Assembly (NCBI GenBank): GCA_004194705.1
Contig: SADC01000929.1
Span: 154,406-218,405 of the forward strand
From: Ditylenchus dipsaci
Lineage: Eukaryota; Nematoda; Chromadorea; Rhabditida; Anguinidae
Direction: 5' to 3'
DNA: 64,000 bases
Position numbers and translations under genes: made by a program. The notes beneath the pieces were generated by a model. That model saw only the letters and a program-made list of their open reading frames with translations, was not told where the DNA came from and did not search any database. Below, in pieces: positions 1 to 11,013 of the stretch (the stretch's first letter is position 1; every line of letters starts with the position of its first letter).

Positions 1-668
1 AATAAAAATATCACGTGATAGAGCGCTAAAAATTGCATCAGATAAGACTATTATTTCACAAGTGATACTGTGTTTTCCGTATTTTTGAGAGGCTTGAAGA
101 AATATGCTGGCAGCCTGGTCACGGGTGGACTATTCTGGTTTTATTTCAATGGGATTGGAATCAGTATTTTCGAGCCCGAAATTCGTGCGAATGGTATAAC
201 AAACGATAGAGAAGACTTTGAATAGTCTTTTTTCGCTAACGTTTTGCGTCTTTGTGTAACGTTCATCTCACTAAAAACAAAACAGAATGATTCTGGCAGA
301 ATCGTCCATCGTCCATGACCAAGCTGTCAGGCCAATCCTTCAAACCTATCCAAAAGAGGTAAAACACAGTATCACTTTTGATCTAAAAATCGTATCTGAT
401 GCAGTTTTTTATACTCTATCATGCAATATTTTCATTTTCTGAGAATGTCATATGAAATTTTGAGAAAATTACGAAACCAAGGCATAACCCCCTGAATCTA
501 AGTCAAAAAGGTGCTGCTTTTTGGTACGGGTTTTGAGGTCAAACTGTTTCGGCTTGAATATTGTAATATTTGCTTGTTGTCTTGTGAGTCTTTGTACTAG
601 CTTTGTAGGGTTTTTCCTGCTGAGCATTTTAGTATATTTGGAAACCAAAAATGTTGAAGAAGACTGCC
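1..668. other. No recognisable feature
   Basis: AT-rich sequence without a convincing exon, RNA gene or repeat arm on either strand. Short open frames here lack splice context and codon structure. Confidence 0.5.
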
Positions 669-1851
669 CAGCGATTGGGTACACATTGTGATTGGGTACA
701 GCGGTTGGGTACAATTGTGATTGGGTACAGCGGTTGGGTACACTTGCGCTTAGGTACAGCGATTGGGTACAGTTTTAAACGAAACTATTTACATGAACTT
801 GTTTGGGACACACGCTCAAGCCTGTCCTTACGGGCGCTGGACCACCCCGCGCATAAGGCTTTGCCTAAGTTAAAAATGAAAATCTAAAAAAATGAAAATT
901 TATGCCATTAAAAAATATAGTTTCTATAAACAAACTCCAGTCTTTTATGGTTGAAAATCGACCCTAGTATCGAATACCCCCATAAATTGTTTGCTTTAAA
1001 AGTGACATGGTCAAAAAACATGCTTTTGAATTCCAGGTCTTGTTTTGTTGGAAACCAAGCTAAGAAATCCGTACAGAGGTTCGAATATTCAGAAAAATCT
1101 TCGAATTGGCGGGTACAAGGTTTGAACAAGTGACCTTTGAAGACACATTTAAAACACTATTAAAAGGTACTGAAATATTTGTACCAGAGCTCGGAAAGTG
1201 TCTTAAAACATTTTTTAGTCCCGGCTAACATACGCTGGCCTAGATCAAGCCTAAAATTAGAACAGTCACAGCTATTTTTATATCTAATAATTTATGGGGA
1301 GGGGATGTTTTCTTTAATAGCGCTAAAAAAAGGACAAGAAAAATTACACGTTCGAGCCCGTCCTATCGAGCACTGGTCTACCTAGCACCTAAGGTTGGAC
1401 GACCTGCGACTCGCTACAAATTGTGACTCGCTACTGCGACTCGCTACAATTGCGACTCGCTACAGATTGAATTTTCTATTGTTATGTGGGTACAGATTGT
1501 TGTACCAGACCAATTGTTGGCCGCTTCGCGGCCAAGACCAGCACACTCCACATTGCAAGGGATAGAGGAGCATGTAGTACATGTTTTTGGGTGAAATGGA
1601 CAAAAAAGTTAAAGTGTAGCGAGTCGCAAAAAGTGTAGCGAGTCACAATTGTAGCGAGTCGAAGTTTTACCCTAAGGTTAAGCCTAAGTGAAAAAATTTC
1701 AAAAAACATGCGGTGGGACTAAATAAATTGAAAACTAATTTTTAAACTGTACCCAATCGCTGTACCCAACCGCAATTGTACCCAACCGCTGTACCCAATC
1801 ACAATTGTACCCAACCGCTGTACCCAACCACAATGTGTACCCAATCGCTGT
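669..1851. mobile_element. Foldback element with tandem-repeat arms (GATTGGGTACA type)
   Basis: The left arm (about 670-773) and right arm (about 1747-1850) are near-perfect inverted copies of each other. Each arm is a tandem array of about eight units built on [A/G]TTGGGTACA, joined by alternating short spacers (ATTGTG and GCG). No coding capacity is seen between the arms, so it is non-autonomous. The arms resemble in design those of the two Mutator-like elements in this window. No clear target duplication was found. Confidence 0.75.
1402..1665. mobile_element. Nested foldback element (GACTCGCTACA arrays)
   Basis: It lies inside the larger foldback. The left array (1402-1468) repeats GCGACTCGCTACA with TTGTG-like spacers; the right array (1615-1665) is its inverse. 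The unit differs from that of the surrounding element, but unit length and spacer pattern match. A small GC hairpin (about 1518-1537) lies in the loop. Confidence 0.65.
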
Positions 1852-2648
1852 TTTACCGTTGAAGAAAGTCGGCCATAAATAAGCCAAACCAGATACCCTT
1901 CAAATTCCAATACCAGGAAAACAGCTGATTTTATCTCTTGTCCTAAAATTTCTGAGTAGCTTTTGTTTAATTTTTGTACTGATTTGTTGCTCATCTTAAA
2001 GCACTGTCCGGTGCCATTTTTATAAGCTTGAATAAAAACCGTCCATTTTTCAATGAGTCCTCGTGAAAATTGGGCTATTCGAGGCCATATAATGGGGCGT
2101 TGCATTTATGTTCGGAGGTCCGATTTTGTGATATTCGTGCTCTGCAGGTCTTAAGACACTTATAGGAACAATTATTCCAGTCGGGAATTCCCGTGTTAAA
2201 AATGGATGAGAATTAAAAATCATCCAATTTCCCAGAACCACAGAGGGGACTAAGCCCTTTTCTTCGAAAAATGTCTATACCCCATATATTATTCTAACAA
2301 GCTCCAGAACTCCGACAAATATTTCTGGTCACAATACAGATATAAACGTTGTTTGGGGTGAAAGATACGAAAAAATTCGAATTCCGTGTCTGCCAAAATT
2401 TTGGAAGTTTTGCGTTTGCCAGAAATTTTTTCAAGAAGATTTTTTCGCAGAATGACTTAGAATCAAAACGCATTTTGTTGGGTATATTACGTCAAAAAAA
2501 CGATGATTGGTCCCCTTTTCTCTGGGTCTCTCCCTGGTTTGTTGATGGTCGAGTGAGAGGTCGTTGAGCTCCAACTACAGAAGGTCAAGCGAAAATCGTG
2601 TTTTTGATTGAATGTACCGAAAACACCATGTATACTAAATTTTCTCAC
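1852..2648. other. No firm feature; possible further CEP104-like exon
   Basis: Mostly unassigned. On the minus strand an acceptor near 2577 opens a short stretch that could continue the CEP104-like TOG domain, but the translation does not resemble the family clearly enough to call. Confidence 0.3.
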
Positions 2649-3074
2649 CTATTGAACTTTCCCCATAATAAATTGACTCCAGTCCACACAATGCTAGCCT
2701 TCCCTTGATCAACACGAACAGACTCCGTTTTGTTAAATGGAAGCAAGACTTTACGCATGTACAAATTGGCCAACTAAAACTGAATTTTTTTAAATATAAT
2801 TTTTAGTAAAGACAAACATTAGTGTTTCCTTTGAAAATATCTTCAAACAGGTTATGAGTGGCTGTAGTAAATCTTTGATCCTAAGGGAAATGTTGTTCTT
2901 ACTTCGGAGTAAACAGAGTCAAAACAGTTTTACGGTGATAGTATCTCCAGTTCTATTGACAAGCGTTTGATAAGTGCTATTGACCAGTCTTTTAGCTTCA
3001 CTTTCCACAAGCCCATGTTTGGGCAAAAAGTCCTGCGTCACAAACTTTAACAAACTAAGCGCTGCTGAATAGAC
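2649..3074 (-). CDS. CEP104: CEP104-like centrosomal/ciliary protein, TOG-domain exons (3' part)
   Basis: Two minus-strand exons, 3074-2934 (47 codons, phase 0) and 2773-2649. The first encodes a TOG-array helix with FVTQDFLPKHG followed by LVNRTGDT. This matches the known CEP104 pattern in which a helix ending IPKH is followed by LLTRTGD. The second opens LANLYMRKVLLP, where the family has the next TOG helix. CEP104 is a ciliary-tip and centriole protein that binds tubulin through its TOG domain. The acceptor TTTTAAG/GTC and the donor ACC/gtaaaa fit the local intron style. The preceding exon is 20 kb away (ends at 23334) and the phases agree. The last exons, including any zinc fingers, are not found; they may lie left of the window or be too diverged. 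Confidence 0.6.
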
Positions 3075-3441
3075 CTTAAAATAAGCACTCAAAAAGTTGC
3101 CGATGTCAATGCACATTGTCAAAAAATTTATAGTGGGGTATTTGACTATAACAGCAGCATGGAACCTGCACCGTGCTTCGGCCAGAGAAAGGCGGAATGT
3201 TAGATTTACTAAATTTAAATTTCGACATAAAAATACTCCCTCGTGTTCGACCCGCAGCTGAGCCGACACGTTTTCAACTCGATTTCGAAACCTTTTGCCA
3301 GTTTTCTTTAGTCTGTCTAATCAAAAAATAGCAAGAATTTGGATTTTAATGGTCATTTATGTAAATGACTACAGTTTTACCCATAAGATCTGCGGGAACT
3401 GATATTCCTCTTTCCAAAAAATGGTGTCATTATACAGTTAA

Positions 3442-3673
3442 AGGGCATGCCCACGCTAATAAGAGGTGGTGCCCGGGAATTCAAAATTTTTTCCTAATCA
3501 TTGAAGTTCTGTGCGGATTTTTCAACTTGGTTTCTAACAAAACAAGGCCTAGAATTTAATTTTAGGTATGGTTTTGTTAAAAACCAAGTTGAAAAATACG
3601 TACAGAAGTTCAATGATTAAGAAAAAAATTTGAATTCCCGGGCACCACCTCTTATTAGCGTGGGCATGCCCCT
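3442..3673. mobile_element. Palindromic TTAA-flanked MITE
   Basis: An almost perfect 230-bp inverted repeat with ends AGGGCATGCCCACGC, flanked on both sides by TTAA (3438-3441 and 3674-3677). TTAA duplication and short AGGG ends suggest piggyBac-type mobilisation. Related copies lie at 16326-16555, 51990-52185 and 54024-54240, sharing the core CTTCTGTACGGATTTTTC. Confidence 0.7.
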
Positions 3674-3717
3674 TTAAAGGGGGGGGACTTCGGGCAGGAG
3701 CAGCCTGTGCCAATTTA

Positions 3718-3815
3718 AATTGTGCCACCGCGAATTGTGCCAAAATCAAGAGCAATATTCGGTAAATATTTGCCAAATATTGCTCTTGATTTCGGCAAAA
3801 TTTGCGGTGGCACAA
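3718..3815. repeat. Short palindrome
   Basis: Inverted arms containing TTGTGCCACCGC and ATCAAGAGCAATATT flank a loop of about 15 bp. It directly follows the TTAA MITE. It has no coding content. Confidence 0.55.
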
Positions 3816-3952
3816 TTTGCACAATTCAAATCACCATTTTGCGAATAATACACTTTGCCAGTAATAAATTTTCAAGTCATTATACAGCCAGAAAAAAAGA
3901 AACGTTCTCGAAAATGAAAAAAGTTTCATTTTCGAGAAACGTCTATACCCTT

Positions 3953-4158
3953 TGTTGAGTCTTAGCGGGAGGAAGGAGAGAGGTTGGACACCGCAGAAGA
4001 GAGAGAGAAGAGCGAGAGAGAGAGAGACAACTAGCTTTATTCTTTATTCCACACAAGACTGATCTAAACACAGACGTTCAGATCCTTATATACTGTTCAA
4101 CGCAACAATATGTATAAATCGTCGTAAGACAATAGACGATTTATACGAGGACACAACA
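3953..4158. mobile_element. Solo LTR
   Basis: A 206-bp sequence starting TGTTGAG and ending CACAACA, flanked by a perfect 5-bp duplication CCCTT (3948-3952 and 4159-4163). It contains a GA-rich stretch and a TATA-like TTATATACT. A sister copy lies at 27431-27626. TG...CA ends plus a 5-bp duplication indicate an LTR retrotransposon reduced to one LTR, BEL/Pao or Gypsy in type. Confidence 0.75.
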
Positions 4159-4169
4159 CCCTTATTAGA

Positions 4170-4280
4170 GCGTGGGCTCCTATTAGAGTAGATACGGTAA
4201 GGAATTTTGACTAACACTCTCACTAATGTACAGCTCGCAAAATTAAGGTAAATTAAAATTCTCATTAGTGTACACCGCCG
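4170..4280. mobile_element. pogo-type MITE fragments
   Basis: Contains a TATTAGAG...TACGGTAA end like that of the pogo-type elements at 37661, 55122 and 58178, then CTCATTAGTGTACACC, which recurs at 8913-8975. The second may be the target into which the neighbouring Mutator-like element inserted. Confidence 0.4.
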
Positions 4281-4282
4281 TT

Positions 4283-4471
4283 AGCGCAAATCCTTTTTCT
4301 TGCATCAGATATACTTTTTTTTGCATCAGATTTTTTTGCATCAGAAATACTTTTTTTTGCATCAGATATACTTTTTTTTGCATCAGATTTACTTATTCTC
4401 GCATCAGATCTGTTTTTGGATCAGAAATACTTCTTTTTGCATCAGATTTACTTCTTTTTGCATCAGATAGG
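4283..4471. repeat. Left terminal array of the Mutator-like element
   Basis: About nine degenerate 16-23 bp units built on GCATCAGAT[A/T]TACTT with T-rich spacers. It is inverted relative to 7640-7752 and 8755-8907. Such arrays could be repeated transposase-binding sites. Confidence 0.75.
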
Positions 4472-4641
4472 CTGTTGTGCAGTGTTTCTCCAATAATGGC
4501 CTCATTTTTCAGTGTCAATATGGACTTTTCAAATTTGGATGATGCCAGGATGCATTCTGTTCAGCAAAGGTCGTTGATAAGTGCTGAATCTGAAGTAAAA
4601 GCATCTCCGTCCCCGAAGCGCACTCGCTGAGGCGTCAAAAA

Positions 4642-6250
4642 TGTCCCAAGGAAGCTCCTCAAAAATTTCTCTGACCAAGCATCGTTTTTGACTTGGTTTG
4701 AAGGTGAAAAACTGAAGTGGAAGCTGTAAGTTTTTCTTGCTTAGAATTTTCAGATATAAATTTAAACTTCAGTATTGTGAGTCATCCAAATGAGTCAGTC
4801 AAGATGGACACTTACATTTGCAAGTTCAGCCGCAAGAAAGGTTACCTTTTTCCAATGAAATGCTACGTCATTTTCGAAAATGATTCAATGGCTGTAAGGG
4901 TTGAAACGTCTATTGGAGAACATCGGGACGTAGAGGGTGAAGAAGGCAGTACACTTTCTGAGCAAGTCAAAGTTCGAATCCAAGAAGGTCTGGCCAACAA
5001 ACAGACAGCACTTCAAATATTAAAGAAGATGGCTAATGTAAGAGGATTAGTTTTTTAGCATTTTTATCACATTTTTATTGTTAAGGATAGGTGGCAAACT
5101 ATTCCTACTCAAAAGCAGGTCGAGAATATTTTGTGGCGTAGAAAGCAGCATCCAGAGATGGAAAAGATGACAGCTGAAGATCTCAAACAATACGCTCTGA
5201 GAATGAACCGTGTTCCAGTGGATCTGGATGAAGTTTACGTCGTCGGATTTCATGTGTTAGAATCGCCTCCGCAAAAGCTGAGCTTTCACGTTGTCTGGTC
5301 TACTCCACGTCTTATGAAAAGGGTTGCAGTGGTGTTGGATGAAAAGTCGCCTGAGTTAAAGAAATCATCGATGCTATTGTAAGTGCTGCTCTAAAGTTAC
5401 GATCTCATAAATTCTTGATCATTTTTAGTTTGAACAGTTGGAATTACTATTGGACGCTAAGTCTGCCGATGTCTCGCCTTGTCTGATCGTTCAATACCAT
5501 CTGGAGAGAGCGGCCTTCCAATTGGAATATTTCGAGAGAAGCAAAGCTCAGCTGAGTTTGAAGAATGCAGCTGAAGCAGCCGGGATCAAGCTGGAATTGG
5601 ATGGGCTCTTGGCAAAAGGACTCATTTTCAGTGCAGGAGTATGGCACAACTCGCTCTATCAGTAAGAATTCATTACTCATTTCTAAAGCCTGTCTTCTGA
5701 ATTGCCTGATTCTAAGATATTTCATTTGCTTTCTTTCTTTCTCTGATGCAATTTATAATTGACCAATTATTCAGGCAACTTCAATCAACGCCTCTGCTAC
5801 AAATGGAAGTTCTTCGATGTCTGGCCATCAAGAAACTGAATATTCTGATCTGCCTCTCAACTGCAAGAATACTGATGATACTCTGCTGGACTCCGTTAAC
5901 TTTGATGACAGGCACCTGGTGGAAGCAAGTACAAGTCTTTCCGATGAGCAGTTGGCCTGCATACTAGCTATTGGAATTTTTGAGAGAAAGTCGATGCATA
6001 GTTCTGCAGATGGAGTGGATGCCGAAGTGCCCTTTGTATATGTCGATAAGGTCTGAAATTTTTCATAAGGTTCATTAGTAAAATTACTTTTTTCAGGTCA
6101 TTGAGCAGAAGCGGAATTGGGCTATACAAACCCGTGCCATTTATGTGTTTAGCTATGGTGTTGGATAAGCGCATCCAGGTGCCTCAAGTGCTTCGAAGTC
6201 AAAATATGGATCAAAGAAAACAAGTAGGAAGGCCAAAGAAAGCTAGAAAC
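4642..6250 (+). CDS. Chimeric Mutator-like transposase / TTC27 fragment
   Basis: Five main exons: about 4642-4725, 4773-5037, 5086-5378, 5429-5661 and 5775-6053, plus a last one from about 6098 to the stop at 6250. Exons 1-3 look like the N-terminal half of a FLYWCH/MULE transposase: a CxxxSRKKG stretch ending in GEHRD, then LSEQVKVRIQEGL, PTQKQVENILWRRK and VPVDLDEVYVVG. From about residue VVLDEKSPEL on, the sequence follows TTC27, a TPR protein: HLERAAFQLEYFE, then NTDDTLLDSV and NWAIQTRAIYV at matching spacing. The end, GRPKKARNMPRY, again looks transposon-like. The catalytic DDE core is absent, and TTC27 stops before its TPR array. Introns are kept, so capture was at DNA level. Single-base breaks in short runs (about 4669, 5360, 5661, 6150) interrupt an otherwise continuous frame. 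Confidence 0.65.
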
Positions 6251-6903
6251 ATGCCAAGATATTGAATTCACAGAAGTCTCATTTTCGCCATTGTTATTTT
6301 TGTTTGTTGTCAATAAAAAATTTGCTTTCCTCATTTAATCAAACTTCAAAATAAGGCCACCTGGGCAACTCCAAGGGACTGCCCTGAAGGTGGCCTCATA
6401 TCGAGCATTTTGCAGATTTTCCTTGACGATCTTGCTAGATGTATGTTAATGTAGTTAATTTTACTTGACTAACTGTACGTATGTGGTCCGGATAGTGTGT
6501 ATTCATCTACAAGGTTGTCGATGATTTTACTTCAAAATATGACATATAAATGCAGGTCAATGCAGTCAAACTCCATCCTGAATATCACCATCTGGATACT
6601 CCGACTTGGGTACCACTATCTGCGTCGCACACCTGGGTACCACCAACTGGATACCCCACTTGTGTACTCCTGCCTAGGTAAAAATATATTGCAGACAATG
6701 TTGAGTAAACAGTAAAGAACCCGTGAAAATCGTGTAAAAAATTAACGGAAACTGGTGATCAACCTGAGTAGATATCTTGCTCGATCTTCAGTAGTTTGGG
6801 GTGGTTTAAGATGGTTTGAGAACTGTATAGACTGTATAGCTGTATAGTTTGACTGTATAGTTTTATAACTGTATAGTTTGAGAACTGTATTGTAGAAAAC
6901 TGG
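6251..6903. other. Element interior; GGTACCAC-rich minisatellite
   Basis: A poly-A-type AATAAA near 6312 follows the chimeric gene. 6590-6690 holds degenerate repeats of TGGGTACCAC/CTGGATACC like those at 27300-27430 and 59250-59480. No gene was seen. Confidence 0.4.
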
Positions 6904-7636
6904 GCACTATTCCATTGTACCCCCCCCCCAAAAAAGCTATTCCAGTGTACCCCCCCCCCCCCCAAAAATAATGACCTATTCCATTGTACCCCTCCAAAAC
7001 CCGACTTTTTATATGCACTCAAAAACCATTTTTATGTAATAATTTCGCCATAAAAGGACCAGAAAAGCCATTTAAATAGGGTTCAAGGGCTGTATTGGGA
7101 GGGGAAGGGACAAAACAGGGGCCACTAATAAATAAGGATTTAAGGCATCCTCAAACCCAGCAACTTGGGGTCCACCACTTAATATATACGTTTGAAGGCA
7201 CGTCAAACCCAGCAACTTGTGGAGGACCCAAATACATAAGTACTCAAAAGGCTCTCAAGGGCCAGCCGGGTGGGTCCCGAGGTGGTTATGCCTAAGCCAG
7301 GACCCCTGTGGAGGTGAAGGCAGAATTTTTGGATGGCTGAGCCTCTGGCTCGAAGCCAAAAGCCGGAGAAGGGGGGAGACCCTTTTCGGCTGAAAAATTG
7401 AAGATGTTGAACATGGTTTTGAATACTGGGGCTACCGCATAAATAACTCTGGTATGCATGCTTTTTCATGCATCCAGAGTCACTTTCGAGTGATTTGTGT
7501 CTAAGGTATGTGGGTGTGCGCATCTCAACTCCAAGCCCCAAGCCCCTGCGCCCCGAGGGGGCGCAGGGGCTTGAGAGTTAGAGATGCGCGCACGCACTTA
7601 CCTTAGACATGATTCCGAGAAGTACACTTGATCATA
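6904..7636 (+). mobile_element. C-tract element, partial copy
   Basis: Begins with three tandem units of CTATTCCATTGTACC followed by runs of C, then a region shared with 30774-31734, and ends near a GCGCAGGGG hairpin without its right arm. It is adjacent to the inner right arm of the Mutator-like element. Confidence 0.6.
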
Positions 7637-7639
7637 GCG

Positions 7640-7752
7640 CGAAAACTGTATATCTGATGCGAAAACAAGTGAATTGATGCAAAAAGAAGTAAATCTGATG
7701 CAAAAAGAAGTATATCTGATGCAAAACAGATCTGGATGCAAGAATAAGTAAA
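7640..7752. repeat. Inner half of the right arm (GCATCAG array)
   Basis: Inverse of about 4385-4475, matched unit for unit including the variant unit with CAGATCTG. Confidence 0.75.
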
Positions 7753-7756
7753 TCTG

Positions 7757-8752
7757 CCGCTATTCCATTGTACCCCCCCCCCAAAAAAGCTATTCCAGTG
7801 TACCCCCCCCCCAAAAATAATGACCTATTCCATTGTAACCCCCCAAAAACAACTTTTTTATATGCCCTCAAAAACCATTTTTATGTAATAATTTCGCCAT
7901 AAAAGGACCAGAAAAGCCATTTAAATAGGGTTCAAGGGCTGTATTGGGAGGGGAAGGAATAACACAGGGGCCACTTTTTGGCTGCTTTACCATGTTTATC
8001 AACTCGGGCCGTGGCAAAAATAGACTCTATATGCATTTTATGATCAAGTGTACTTCTCGAATCATGTCTAAGGTAAGTGCGTGCGCGCATCTCTAACTCT
8101 CAAGCCCCCTGCGCCCCTTCGGGGCGCAGGGGGCTTGGGGCTTGGAGTTGAGATGCGCACACCCACATACTTAGACACAAATCACTCGAAAGTGACTCTG
8201 GATGCATGAAAAAGCATGCATACCAGAGTTATTTATGCGGTAGGCCCAGTATTCAAAACCATGTTCACATCTTCATTTTTCAGCCGAAAAGGGTCTCCCC
8301 TTCTCGGCTTTTGGCTTCGAGCCAGAGGCTCAGCCATCCAAAAATTCTGCCTTCACCTCCACAGGGGTCCTGGCTTAGGCATAACCACCTCGGGACCACC
8401 CGGCTGGCCTTGAGAGCCTTTTGAGTACTATGTATTTGGGTCCTCCACAAGTTGCTGGTTTTGACGTGCCTTCAAACGTATATATTAAGTGGTGGACCCA
8501 AGTTGCTGGTTTGAGGATGCCTTAAATCCTTATTTATTAGTGGCCCTGTTTTGTCCCTTCCCCTCCAATACAGCCCTTGAACCCTATTTAAATGCTTTTC
8601 TGGTCCTTTTATGGCGAAATTATTACATAAAAATGGTTTTTGAGTGCATATAAAAAAGTCGGGTTTTGGAGGGGTACAATGGAATAGGTCATTATTTTTC
8701 GGGGGGGGTACACTGAATACTTTTTTGGGGGGGGGGGTACAATGGAATAGTG
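7757..8752 (-). mobile_element. C-tract element, complete copy, inserted in the Mutator-like arm
   Basis: Both ends carry CTATTCCA[T/G]TGTACC followed by poly-C, inverted relative to each other. The interior holds a long GCGCAGGGGGC palindrome with short TGCGCGCAC-type flanks. It interrupts a TIR array, flanked by TGCCG on both sides (possible short duplication). It lies in opposite orientation to the copy at 30774-31734. Confidence 0.65.
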
Positions 8753-8754
8753 CC

Positions 8755-8907
8755 GTTAATTGATGCAAAAAAGTGTATATCTGATGCAAAAAAATCTGAT
8801 GCAAAAAAAAGTATATCTGATGCAAAAAAAAGTATATCTGATGCAAAAAAAAAAGTATTTCTGATGCAAAAAAAGTAAATCTGATGCAAGGAAAAGTACC
8901 ATGCGCC
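8755..8907. repeat. Outer half of the right arm (GCATCAG array)
   Basis: Inverse of the outer part of the left array (about 4283-4390). Confidence 0.75.
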
Positions 8908-8912
8908 GTTGT

Positions 8913-8980
8913 GCACACCTCTCATTAGTGTACACCTCAGGCTGTCCCCTGGGTGTACACTAATGAGAGAGTCGACTGTT
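8913..8980. mobile_element. Small pogo-type palindrome
   Basis: CTCATTAGTGTACACC and its inverse flank a loop of about 15 bp and end AGAGTCGACTGTTA, the usual end of the small pogo-like elements in this window. Confidence 0.5.
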
Positions 8981-9203
8981 ATAGGCTCGCCGAATCGGCA
9001 TAGGGAGTTAATTGTCCTGGGGTAAATTTTCGAGCACTCTAGAATATGAGTTTTTCTGCAAAAGTTGTGTGACGTAATGTGCCGCAAAAATCGGAATGGA
9101 CCTAAATTACCGAAAATAAAAAGTTTTTGGAAAAATTCAGCCAAGAATAGGCTATCATGGTTCGTTTTATTAGGCGAGATATTACCCTATAGTAGCTAAC
9201 AAA

Positions 9204-9830
9204 CTACAGCGGAACTAGACTGCCTTCTTCTTGACTGCTTGTCACAAGCTCAAGCTTTGCAAACAAAAAAAATTAAAAAATTACCAATTTCTTTTCAGAC
9301 AAGAGTTTTTCATTTATCGCATTAGCATGGACAACAAAGTCACACACATATATAGCTAACAATATATCAGGCGCCACTTAACCACTCAATGTAGATGATG
9401 CCCCAGAAGGTTTTCATCCGGCACAGCTAAGTGAGGAGAGGGCATCGTAGTATCATCGGCATGAAATTCTTCTTTGGACAGCTGAGTTTTATCGCTTTCC
9501 ATTGTATGTTCGACATGGATCACGTAAATGATAGACTGCTCCATATCGATACTCACAGAATGGACTGAAATATGAAGAGAGTGTACAAGCGTAGTACCAG
9601 GAAGGCTCAAACAAAATCAAAAACACAAGGCAAACCTGGTTTCTTCGGTAGGGCATCCTTTCGGCTTGTTTCACATCATCTTTCTGCTGTAGCTCAAACA
9701 TTTCAGCAACTGATTTGGTCCTTCCTTGCGATCCATTTTCGGTAGTGGAATTTCAGTCACCTTCTTGAGCATAGTATCATACTTGGTTCACTTGTAATCA
9801 TGCTCACAACACCAGTTACCCGCAGCCGGA
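9204..9830 (-). CDS. Unrecognised small gene or gene remnant
   Basis: Minus-strand open stretches with several splice-like borders: a charged segment with KSVAEMFELQQKDDVKQAER (about 9640-9720), a second stretch from 9590 to 9386, and a terminal CTTGAGCTT...TAG block near 9204-9256. Donor gtgagtat at about 9555 and acceptors TTTCAG and CACTTAG allow more than one model, and no model keeps one frame through all blocks. No family is recognised. It lies inside the large CEP104-like intron on the same strand. Confidence 0.3.
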
Positions 9831-9845
9831 GTCCTGTATAGCAAA

Positions 9846-10037
9846 TACAGTCGACCGCTCGATATGGCCAAAAATGGACGTTATATCGAGCGGACGTTAT
9901 ATTCGAGCGTTCATTTGACTAATTTTAGTCAAAGCTGACCAAAATTCGTGATTTTTTCGGGACGTTATATCGAGCGACGTATATATCGAGCGGGCGTTAT
10001 ATCGAGGCGGAGGACGTTATATCGAGCGGGCGTTATA
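9846..10037. mobile_element. pogo-type MITE, one end clear
   Basis: Starts TACAGTCGACCGCTCGATAT and continues with repeated GTTATATCGAGCG units. The right terminus lacks the expected GACTGTA, so it is truncated. Confidence 0.5.
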
Positions 10038-10221
10038 AAGTAAATTGTGTAATTCTGTAGTACTGATTGTCAATTGTTTTCCTGCTGTATTGTGGTAGAC
10101 ATCTAAATAAATCTTCATCAGTATGTTATTTCATTTGGTCTGTTTTTCGATCGACCTTATATTCGCTGTGCATGCCTCCTATAAATGCAAATCAATTTTT
10201 GTTTATGTAGAAGAACTATTT

Positions 10222-11013
10222 GAGATGTGTTGCCTTTGTGTCAAGAACAATTCCGAGGTTGTGCGATTTTCTCTTTTGTGGTCTGCTATCTGCTGCTGTT
10301 GTTCACTTCTTCTAATCCAGTATTTGCTGATGCTGGTAGAACTATTTCGGTTTCAAAAGTATCTCAGAACTTAGATGGACCATGCCTTGATCCATCGAAA
10401 GAGGATGATAAATGCGACACAGTGCGTGTGTAAGCTTCCTTCTTTTTATCATTACTCTGTCATATTGTTATTTATAGCGTTCTGACCGTCCTCAATCGCG
10501 ATCTGAGCGTCTACAGTGGGCCATGCATGGAGGTCAAAGTCAAGCTTTTCATGGATGGTGCTCAGCAGGTTGGATGTGAAATCAAGGATACAAATAAATG
10601 GTCAGTTTTCAACTCTTATTATGAATGTAGTTGGGTTCTTCCAGGCAACTGATTCATCAAGGCGGGGATGAATTTATCTTTGATTGCGGCAAAGGTCCGA
10701 CTCGCGTGTTGCTTACAAATAGTTGGCTTCGAAAGAAGGAGGAATCTAGCACATTTCTTTTTGCCATCACTCCTTATCTTCTGGCTATTCTGTAAGTTTC
10801 GTCCTCAGTACGCGAAATATTAAGCGCTATTTTAGTGCATGTCTCGTTGTTGCTTTCTGCTCCGTGAAGGGTCCTGTCAAAGCATTTCAGCGATTCATCA
10901 AAAAGGCGTTTAAGTCTCTCCAGTCCACTTTCAAAACCTCTCTCCATTCCGTTCATTTGATGTGTGTCAAGTCGTTTGAATTTATTCTCACGTCACTGAA
11001 GGGACTGTCCTAA
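10222..11013 (+). CDS. Predicted type I membrane protein, unrecognised
   Basis: Exons 10222-10429, 10478-10600, 10645-10791 and 10836-11013 join in frame across introns of 44-48 bp. The product has a signal-like hydrophobic start (CAIFSFVVCYLLLLF), a lumenal part of about 100 residues with four cysteines, one transmembrane helix (FLFAITPYLLAILACLVVAF) and a basic, amphipathic tail. The true start codon is not visible: frame 0 is closed by TGA at 10221 and has no ATG before exon 2, so a first exon must be spliced on upstream. TTTATGTAG at 10203-10208 is a good acceptor but leads to another frame. The frame ends at TAA 11011-11013, yet remains open after it to a good donor at 11055. No family is recognised. 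Confidence 0.6.

Larger units (their letters stand above)
4281..8908 (+). mobile_element. Mutator-like element with minisatellite arms and captured host gene
   Basis: The left arm (about 4283-4471) is a tandem array of units such as TTTTTTTGCATCAGATATAC. The inverted right arm is split in two: its inner half is 7640-7752 and its outer half 8755-8907, because a second element (7757-8752) inserted into it. Unit order in the two right-hand pieces follows the order in the left arm, which shows they were once one arm. The ends share GCGCA. Inside lies one multi-exon gene joining transposase-like sequence to TTC27-like sequence. A further C-rich element (6904-7636) also sits inside. Confidence 0.7.

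Noticed and set aside
4268..4630. Open frame of repeated FCIR motifs before the chimeric gene
   Set aside because: It is a translation of the terminal GCATCAG array; the better start is ATG 4642.
10123..10374. Open frame starting at ATG 10123 as the start of the membrane protein
   Set aside because: It overlaps the signal-peptide frame in another phase, and its cysteine-rich product ends before the splice donor used by the downstream exons.
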